NCBI GenBank assembly: GCA_001247695.2
Contig: LGRX02027112.1
Location: 1 to 44,109 of the forward strand
Length of the DNA: 44,109 bases
Direction: 5' to 3'
Source: Cymbomonas tetramitiformis
Taxonomy: Eukaryota; Chlorophyta; Pyramimonadophyceae; Pyramimonadales; Pyramimonadaceae
Positions 37,446 to 44,109 of this stretch are shown piece by piece. The position numbers and the translations under genes were made by a program. Position 1 is the stretch's first letter. Each line of letters starts with the position of its first letter. The notes below the pieces were generated by a model. The model saw only the letters and a list, made by a program, of their open reading frames with translations. It had not been told where the DNA came from and made no database searches.

Positions 37446-38871
37446 CCTACAGCTACATACAGCTAAACTTGGTACTCCGGCTTTTGATGTATCTATGTAT
37501 GGGGACTCCCTGCCTGTTGGCGAGGGTAACAATCATCCGGCTCTTGAGCACTGGTCCATATCAGATGATTGTCACACCAAGCAGTGGACGGGTCAGTTCT
37601 TCTATGGTAACATTCCCTTCAGTATCAGTATGATTGACAGAATGCTGACTAAGGGCAACCATGACTTTCTCCTTGACCCGCATAATACCACCTACTTCTG
37701 GATTGTCCCGTATATGCCACAACACCAGATATGGCACAAGACATGTACTATGGAGGTATTACACATCTATCCTAAAGGCAGTAAGATGATATTCAGTTTC
37801 TCTCGGAAGCACACATATGCTTCCAGTCACCCACTGACACCGGCTGGCTCAGATGGCGGACCTGACAGAGTATTCATTGACGGCACTCCCTTTGAGATCT
37901 GTATCCGGTTCAGGAACAGAAACACACCTGTTCGGGTCAGTCCCTTTGTGGAGTTCCATGCAGTCATGGGTCACGGCTCTACGGCCAGTCTGCTTAAGCT
38001 CTACGACCTGCCTGGCATCCAGCTCGGTCGGCCTCTGCTATCTAGGCGAGCTATAGCAGCTATGCCGACCTGCTCTCAGTTCTGTGCAGTATGCTGTACA
38101 AGTAAGCTGAAGCAGAAGCCCTGTGGACACCATGACCAGCTGAGATCAGTGGCCATACAGCCCGGCCAGAAGTGGGCTGCTGACATGACAGGACCTATTA
38201 CACCAGCTGGCTACAACGGCCACCTGTACCGATGTCAGTTCATTGACTACGTCAGCAGGTTCATATTTGTATATACCTTCGTACAGAAATCAGAATACTA
38301 CACCTGTCTGGTTCATTTCTACGGCAGCTTACATGCAATGGGGTATGCACCACAGTCCATTACACTCCGTACAGACTGTGCTCCAGAGATGGGTGACCCC
38401 CAGTGTGTTGCTTTCTATCAGAAGCATCGTATATTACACCAGAAATCATCACCTACAGTACATACAGACAATCCTCATGCAGAGAATGCCATTGGCAAGA
38501 TATCCGACATGGCTAAGGCATTACTTCTGGCAGCTGGCATGCCCGAGGACTACTGGCCTCTGGCTGCCACCCATGCTGGCTTCATATGGAACCTCTCTAC
38601 TCACAAGAACATCTCTTCAACACCATTTCATCAGATCAGAGGCTACCACTATGGCTATGCAAAACTGAAGGCCTTCGGCCAAAACTGCTATGTCATTATG
38701 TCTCAGCAGCAGAGGAACTCCAGACAGCCTGGCATGTCTAGGAAGTCACAGCGGGCGGCCTGGTCAGGCCGTCTTGTCGGTGTATCAGTCAGCTCTCTGG
38801 CATATAAGATCTTGGATACTGAGACAAATATGGTACACTATGTTGGCAAGCCTCACTGGATTCTATCATAA
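37440..38871 (+). CDS. Copia integrase
   Basis: Starts with a pre-integrase region (SISMIDRMLTKGNHDFLLDP). A zinc-binding part follows (VEFHAVMGHGSTASLLKLYD, CSQFCAVCC). The catalytic core has first Asp in WAADMTGPI (about 38175-38201), second in LRTDCAPEMGD (about 38368-38400) and a candidate Glu in PHAENAIGKI (about 38475-38504). The C terminus (AWSGRLVGVSVSSLAYKILD) resembles the copia GKGY-type region, and TAA ends it at 38869. RT continues in the next frame (GFYHNHRDMGEILGSFPDPH), so one indel lies at about 38865. Confidence 0.88.
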
Positions 38872-40312
38872 TCATCGTGACATGGGAGAGATATTGGGCT
38901 CCTTTCCAGACCCACATCAGGCAGAGCGGGAGTTTGATGCATCCTATGACAGACCGCAGCCGTTCAGTGACAGCTTTGACACAGCAGGGTCGAGGATTCA
39001 TGGTATTGGTTCTTTCTTTGACGGAGAGGAGTCACATGCATGTGTTCAGCTTATTCAGACAGATGGCACAGTTACCTGGACTATGGCAGTCAGATATGTA
39101 TCACAGACATCAGATGGTCGGCACTATCGGGACCTACTGCACTATCTGGACTGCTACAGAAAGCTAAATGGCATTAATGAACACTACCCTATCTGGACTA
39201 TTGTGAAGGCTCGTCAGACAATCAGAGCACCTATCTACAGTGCACTTCTCATCTCCACCCACAGAGGCAACAGGAGGCCCTACGGTGTTATCCTGGAGCC
39301 CTGCCCCGACGAGCCGGTTGGCTGGCACATTGATCTCCCGGCAAATCTGATTATCTTCCCATCCACTCATTCAGCAGCTTACCTGCCCTTCTCTGACACC
39401 CTCAGCAGTGACCTCAGAGCAGAGTACATGTTTGGCAGTTTCAGCAGCATGGAGCAGTTTCTCTCTGATGCTCCTACCTCTACTATTACCCATATGCTTG
39501 AGGTCTCGGCACCAGAGATTAAGCTACCTCACGGTGTCAAACAGGCCCTATCCTCACCACAGTCTGAAGACTGGCTAAACGCTATGGATCAGGAGGTTGG
39601 TGATATGGTTAATCAGGAGAAGCTCAAGCTGGGAACACCTCCGGCTAGTGCACAGTACCTTACTACACTATTTGTACTGTCTATGCCATTCAAACCTGAC
39701 CCAACTGGGACAGGCAAGCCCTATCAGATAGTTAAAGCCCGTATGGCTGGTGACGGCAGCAGAACTACAGGCTACCTTCCGTGGGAGACCTCTTCAGCTA
39801 CCCCAGAGATATCAGCTTTCAGACTGCTATTCATATTTGCAGCTCTATTCCAGCTGGTGGTGTCACATCTGGATGTATCTCAGGCCTTTATGCATGCTAA
39901 GCTTGAGTTCCCCGTGTGGATTCAGTTTCCCTCTGGCTATACTTTTAAGGGCTACAGCTATGCATTACTCTCATATGCGCTGTACGGCCTCAAGATTGCC
40001 GGTGCATCATGGCAGAGGATGGTTAAACAGTTTATGCTCAGTTTCAAATACATGGGACACTCATTCAGGCAGTCTACACATGATGCCTGTATCTATTTCA
40101 TCTACACGCCTACGGTTAAGGCTATGCGTGTGCTATATGTGGATGACTTTGGTATGGCCTGTTCCACGGCTCTTGAGAGGGCCTTCTGGACTGCTTTCAG
40201 AGCAACCTTTAAGGCCAAACACTTGGGTCCTATATCCTCTATCCTTCAGATGACAATACATCATGATGACCAGGGGGTGTACCTCAATCAGTCTCGACCT
40301 TATGACAGCTAA
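38865..40312 (+). CDS. Copia reverse transcriptase (RNase H missing)
   Basis: After a 200-residue linker, copia RT begins with SEDWLNAMDQEVGDM (about 39558-39602). YQIVKARMAGDGSR, VVSHLDVSQAFMHAKLE (first catalytic Asp, about 39859-39909), SYALYGLKIAGASW and MRVLYVDDFGMA (YVDD box at about 40135-40146) follow. The last recognised piece is GVYLNQSR. Then the frame changes near 40305 (MTANNIPERPFRTPIT) and copia sequence ends at about 40347. RNase H lies beyond the CACTA insertion or is lost. Confidence 0.92.
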
Positions 40313-40359
40313 CAACATACCCGAGAGACCCTTCCGCACACCTATCACACTGAGAAATA

Positions 40360-40685
40360 AACGCGGTAAACCGGTGGTAAAATGTGGTAAACTGGTGGTA
40401 AAATGTGGTAAATTGGTGTTTTACCACCATTATACTAATAGTGGCGATATAAATCCCGTGGGTAATTTCCTATTGGTCAGTAGGCGTTTTTGTTACCGCG
40501 ATTTTACCACATTTACTTATAACGCGGTAATTATATATTATTATTTACCATTGCTGTATATAATTTACCATGGTACCCCCCTACGACCGGTAAATTGACC
40601 CCCAATGGTAAAATTACCACATATGACCGGTAAATTTGCCCCCAATGGTAAAATTACCACATATGACCGGTAAATTTACCACGGT
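40360..40685. repeat. GGTAAA/TTTACC subterminal array
   Basis: At least ten GGTAAA and about five TTTACC. It includes a perfect 11-bp hairpin TGGTGGTAAAA/TTTTACCACCA (40393-40403 with 40419-40429) and a 40-bp tandem unit (40585-40624, 40625-40664, then a partial copy). CACTA ends carry such repeats as transposase-binding sites. Confidence 0.8.
40585..40680 (+). repeat. 40-bp tandem repeat, two units and a partial third
   Basis: Units at 40585-40624 and 40625-40664 start GACCGGTAAATT and end AATTACCACATAT; the third starts at 40665 and breaks off after GACCGGTAAATTTACC. The first two units differ at two positions. Confidence 0.92.
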
Positions 40686-40925
40686 ATGACCACGGTTGGA
40701 CACGTGGCAGGCAGGATGCACTGTGATACGGACACGTGTACAAGATTAGTGCACGTGGCAATCAGGCATGGAATGTTACATAACTGTTACCAGATATGCT
40801 AGGTAGGTAAGTATGTGGCTTGGCAAGTCCCAGCGCCGTCCTGGGCTTTGCAAGTAAGGTCACACTAGAAGCAATGAGGAGAGAGGAAGGAAGGACGCAT
40901 GCTGCTGGTTTCTAGCTTGCCGTTG
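40686..40925. other. Non-coding 3' flank of the CACTA transposase gene
   Basis: No gene. It includes two CACGTGGCA words (about 40699 and 40753) and ordinary mixed sequence up to the TAG of the transposase at 40926-40928 (minus strand). Confidence 0.5.
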
Positions 40926-42031
40926 CTAAGGTCTTGAGCATCGTGCAGATTTCATTCCTGGCCAAAGGTAGATGGCGTGGAGGGGGATTTTAAATCCCGG
41001 AGGACGGTGGCAGATACACTTGGTCTCAAGGCGTGACGCCGGCATCAGCAGGGTATGTTTGGCATCCTCGTTCAAGACAAAGACGGCACGGCTGTTCATG
41101 CGCGCGTTTTTGATAGTCGGGTATGCCGTCACCATAGCTAGACGGCACACAGCGCAATGTGTGGCCGGGTCCCAGATCAGATAGTAAGCTTCCACGCGGC
41201 CGTATTCAAATGCATCGGCTTCAGAGGATGCTAAGGCTACGTTGTAGGAGATTCTGGTTACTGCCCTGGTGTACATCGTGGACGTGAAGTCCTCGTCGCC
41301 GTGCCGCATTCGTGGAAAACATAGGACGTCCAAGGTGTCCCGTTCTAGCTCGTATCGCTCACCGTGCATGGCACGCAAGGAAGCCGCCAGGCCCGGAAGC
41401 AGCCTTCCTTCCGCATCGACGTTTAGCGCGGATACAGCCACGCCACCGCGGATGATGTGATGACCGACATCCATGAAGTGACACGCAAGCCCCGGGTCAT
41501 CGCGGAAACCCGGGCCGTCCTCTTTCACCGAGTGCGCGACATAGTCTGGAAGGAACCGGATCCCGGGGTACAAGTGGGCCATGTCATCTACACGGTCTTT
41601 CAGCAAGTAGGCGTTACCGATGCATGAATCGATGGCCTTCCCCCCCACCGGCTCCGGCACCACCCCCTTCGCCTCCCCCAACAGGCGCTCCACCCATAGC
41701 TCGATGTTGGAGCTGACAACGCCTACCTTCTCCTCTTGCTTGCACAAGTGTACCACGGCTAGGCGTAGATTCAGCGTCAGCATGTTCATAGGAGGGCATT
41801 CGTTCTGAATAATGACAGCGAACTCCCTCATACGCAGCTCCGCTTGTTCGCGAGCCTCTGCGCGGTCTTCGATTGTGCCGGCGCACACCTGCCGGATGAA
41901 ACATATCACAGCCTCCCTCAGCTTCCACCAAGCCCTGTCCAACTCTTGGTTGAGACTCTCCAGGACGTCCATGAATACCAGCGGGCTGAATATCAAAATG
42001 AAGTTGAGCCAGTCCTCCATAGTGTAGTTCC
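40926..42031 (-). CDS. CACTA transposase, C-terminal exon
   Basis: Starts after the intron acceptor TTTGTTTGCAG with NYTMEDWLNFILIFSPLVF, the segment following the catalytic part in TNP2-type transposases. Then NMLTLNLRLAVVHLCKQEE and ELWVERLLGEAKGV match the DUF4218-like region in pattern. The next 200 residues (AHLYPGIRFLPDYVAHSVKE, AYYLIWDPATHCAVC) resemble the downstream promoter-binding or unknown domain. The frame is uninterrupted to TAG 40928-40926. The family match is by pattern and should be read as likely, not proven. Confidence 0.65.
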
Positions 42032-42224
42032 CTGCAAACAAACCAAGCGTTTCGGGCGACATCAGCATGCATGCACCGTTCATTCAATCAATGGTCAACC
42101 CATACAACGGGCGGGCCCATGCACACAATGCACGTAGATCTCGCATGCATGGGAAGAACAGCTTTCCTGCAATCATGCCTGCCAGCACACCTACCTGCAT
42201 ATTGCACCACGTCCTGGTACTCAC
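42032..42224 (-). other. Intron of the CACTA transposase gene (193 bp)
   Basis: Donor GTGAGTACC (first base 42224) and acceptor TTTGTTTGCAG (last base 42032). Splicing joins HDMHR with NYTMEDW in frame (split Arg codon C/GG). Without splicing the frame runs into unrelated sequence. GTGAGT matches the canonical donor. Confidence 0.8.
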
Positions 42225-42967
42225 GGTGCATGTCGTGCGGGGCACACAGCCCTTTGCCGTTCTTCTGTAGCTGCTGTAGCTGCGCGGCGTTGAAGTAGCA
42301 CGTGTCATCGCAGTTGGGCACCTTGTGGCGGAACATCTTCACAGTACTCTTCACGACACCGAAGGTCATACAGTGCATGAAAGGCAGCACGTATGCCGAC
42401 ATGGCGGTGAAATATTCCAGGCCTCCAGGGGACCCTTGCCGTAGCGCCCGGTCCGCATGGGATCAGCGCCCTCCTGGGTTAGCTTGACTAGTTCCTCGTG
42501 ATCCTCCTGGGTTAATAGCACCGACGGGTCCCAGGCATGAACCGTCTCCCGTCCGGTAAATAGCTTTGTGCGATAGGCTTGGCATAGCCTAGGCAATACA
42601 TCCCACCAGTTGGTCCGGGGGTGCCCTCCCACAGGCTCAGGTAATCGTTGCGTCTGGCAGCCACCGGAGCGAACCTTCCCAGATCGTTCCGCGCAACGGT
42701 GTCACAGTAGCACAGCACCAGAAACACACTGAACTTATCATGCCACTTGCCAAAGTAACCATCGTATACTCGGAACGGCGTGCCTTTGTCGTCAGCGTGC
42801 CCGTCGCGTAACTCCTTGAGCTCCTTCACGAGGCGCTCTTGGATCACGTCATTGTTCTTCCAGTGCTGCCTAGGGCCCGGAACCACAATTACGAGCCCGG
42901 TAAATTCCATCCTAACCCGATCCTGCGAACACCCGCATGGATGCACCGTCAGTCCTCCCTTCCTCAA
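42225..42967 (-). pseudogene. CACTA transposase, central part (frameshifted)
   Basis: From about 42925 downward: RVRMEFTGLVIVVPGPRQHW and ERLVKELKELRDG, the TNP2 'IPGP...' segment, then GYFGKWHDKFSVFLVLCYCD. Near 42630 the sequence shifts frame (TNWWDVLPRLCQAYRTKLF, HAWDPSVLLTQEDHEELV), and near 42430 again into MSAYVLPFMHCMTFGVVKS, which matches the conserved 'PxMHxxxxGVxK' stretch. It ends at the donor at 42224. Two indels or unrecognised introns are needed. A candidate acceptor TTCGCAG lies at the 5' end near 42933. Confidence 0.65.
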
Positions 42968-43398
42968 TCACCGGGAAGCCTTCACAGCCAGACACGCTAG
43001 CAGGTGTACAACCTACGGCACGCAAGGCGGGACGCAGTGCACCTTGCATACGCCTACACTGCAGAAGCAGACCAGCAGCAGGGGACCACCTGCATGCGTT
43101 ACACTGGTTAGCCTTATTCTAGTAACAAGGCACATCGCAACGGTTCGAGTTGCAGATTGTGGCGGCGTGTACCCGAGGGTGCAGGTCCGCGCTCCGCATC
43201 GCTCCGAACCTCGTGGACCATCCCCTGCACCGTGCGCGCCACATTCCCACCATTACGCCCGGTGGCGTGTCCCCACCCTCACGTGCAACGCATCGTTTGC
43301 ACCATAGCGCTGTTCAGGTCAGCCATTTCATTCAACATACATCAAGGGGAGGGGGGGGGCTTGGTTGTAGTAGGAGTGCTGGGTGTCGGCTGGACTCA
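42934..43398 (-). other. Probable intron of the CACTA transposase gene, boundaries uncertain
   Basis: No protein-like sequence on - between the GTGAGT at 43399 and the TTCGCAG near 42933. It contains a G-run (GAGGGGGGGGG region at about 43349-43360 on +). Joining these two sites leaves the wrong phase for RVRMEFTG, so one splice site may differ or an indel has occurred. Confidence 0.4.
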
Positions 43399-44109
43399 CT
43401 GTTTGTCGTGCTTCTTCGCCCGTGCGTCATCCTCACCGTATTCCACAGCCATTCCAGCCCGAACCATTCCAGGTTTCATGGGATCCGTGCTTTCTGTTTC
43501 CTGCAGCAGCCGGCCCCCAACCGTGCTGTGCTCGTTGATCCGCGCCACGTGCGGGCTGGTCATGACGCATGCGTTTGTAGGCGCTCTCGCCTGCGTATCA
43601 GCACGCATCTTTGCAAACTTCGCATTGCGCATCCAGCGTCTGACTAGCCGTTTCACCGGGAAGTAGAAATAGTACTCCTACGGGCGGTACACCTCACCCC
43701 GCGCCGTACGTGTCACACTGTATCTCTCCTCCTCGCACCACCCGACCGGCACTCCCGCCGCATCCCACGCGATGGGAACCCCGCATTTCTCCTGCGCGGG
43801 TTTCTTGGTCTCTGCTGGAAACGTTCTGTGATACTTCGGACACACATGCACTGCGTAGTCCCACACGGTCTCGGCACCAATCAGGCGTAGCATGTGCCAG
43901 AGCGACCCCGGTAAATTGGTGTTTGCTCCACCCAGCAGCATCTTCAAGATTTTCATGAACGTGTTGAAGTGCGCGTCTGTCCACTGCTGCCGCCGTTTCA
44001 TGTCTAGCAAATACCACACAGCTTCCTGCAGCGTCACTCCGTGGGGGCTCGCCAGCCCATGCGTTAGAAGCGGATCCATCTTTTTGGGACTGAGTTCGGC
44101 CGACTCTGG
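43399..44109 (-). CDS. CACTA transposase, N-terminal part (partial at window edge)
   Basis: Open at the window edge (44109). FNTFMKILKMLLGGANTNLP and HVCPKYHRTFP match the N-terminal TNP2 pattern with a Cys-containing segment. An in-frame TAG at 43680-43678 sits between RGEVYRP and EYYFYFPVKRLVRRW, where family members continue without a break. The frame then runs to GEDDARAKKHDKQ and meets GTGAGT, a candidate donor with first base 43399. The intervening 42968-43398 looks non-coding and is probably an intron, but the phase with the acceptor near 42933 does not fit simply. Confidence 0.65.

Larger units (their letters stand above)
32895..40347 (+). mobile_element. Ty1/copia retrotransposon, decayed and truncated
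   Basis: Coding order Gag, protease, integrase, RT is the Ty1/copia order. The left limit is set where gypsy 2 RT stops and a TGTCATC-type sequence begins (about 32895); the 5' LTR end and primer site could not be located. RNase H and the 3' LTR are absent because a CACTA-like end begins at about 40348. At least five frame changes (near 34365, 35060, 37230, 37440, 38870 and 40305) break the polyprotein. Confidence 0.85.
40348..44109 (-). mobile_element. CACTA-like (En/Spm) transposon, left end and transposase, cut by window edge
   Basis: A TNP2-type transposase on - fills about 40926-44109, with a GT-AG intron. The left boundary is proposed at 40348, where copia sequence stops and CACTGAGAAATAAACG begins, a CACT-type tip preceded by TCA. 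It is followed by a dense GGTAAA/TTTACC subterminal array, as is usual for the superfamily. The right end, and hence the inverted repeat and 3-bp duplication, lies outside the window. Confidence 0.7.

Noticed and set aside
42780..43307. Plus-strand frames across the CACTA gene
   Set aside because: They run over conserved minus-strand transposase segments and a probable intron.
1..44109. tRNA, rRNA or host protein-coding genes
   Set aside because: I looked for cloverleaf-like and conserved rRNA sequence and for non-transposon proteins on both strands by eye and saw none; a covariance-model scan was not possible.

Overview
The window is eukaryotic repeat DNA, with no recognisable host gene, rRNA or tRNA. 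Everything identifiable is a transposable element or a piece of one: two Ty3/gypsy retrotransposons, one Ty1/copia retrotransposon, one long non-LTR retrotransposon (LINE), a small LTR-type insertion, two hAT-like DNA transposons, a piggyBac-like non-autonomous element and a CACTA-like (En/Spm) transposon running off the right edge. GT-AG introns (GTGAGT...TTTGCAG in the CACTA gene, GTAATT...CCACAG in a gypsy integrase), an initiator-Met-tRNA primer-binding site and TATA boxes fit a nuclear genome. Methyltransferase-bearing retroelements and LINEs with RNase H point loosely to an alga or related protist; I cannot name the species.

Layout. 1-13512: Ty3/gypsy element 1 on +, nearly complete (5' LTR cut by the window edge, 3' LTR 13050-13512). 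Its pol has protease, RT, RNase H, an N6-adenine-methyltransferase-like domain, integrase and chromodomain, and ends in a C5-cytosine-methyltransferase-like domain. 13513-14489: non-coding, GTCGGTA-rich. 14490 to about 32890: Ty3/gypsy element 2 on -, with its likely 3' LTR at 14490-15222, a piggyBac-like element at 15836-16679, integrase and chromodomain at 17154-18616, and RT and RNase H at 31658-32888. Its pol is split by a LINE on + (18617-31657, 8-bp target-site duplication TAGATCAA, TTA-repeat tail). The LINE was itself invaded three times: an LTR-type element (23248-24196, TSD GAACT), a hAT-like transposon (25063-28712, TSD GGCCCTTC) and a second hAT-like element carrying a chromodomain gene (29977-31546, TSD TAAAGCAG). 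About 32895-40347: a decayed copia element on +. About 40348-44109: a CACTA-like transposon with its transposase on -.

Removing each insertion plus one TSD copy rejoins the interrupted reading frame exactly at the two LINE coding sites and in gypsy 2 pol, so the nest order is firm: gypsy 2 is oldest, then the LINE, then its three guests. Piece order and breakpoints suggest that copia landed in gypsy 2 and CACTA in copia.

The common theme is chromatin. Two unrelated retroelements carry an N6-MTase-like domain, one also carries a C5-MTase domain, and three unrelated elements carry chromodomains, one of them as the only gene of a small DNA transposon. Most coding regions have a few frameshifts and in-frame stops. 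Some lie in homopolymers and could be sequence errors, and the clean in-frame stops are mostly TAG.
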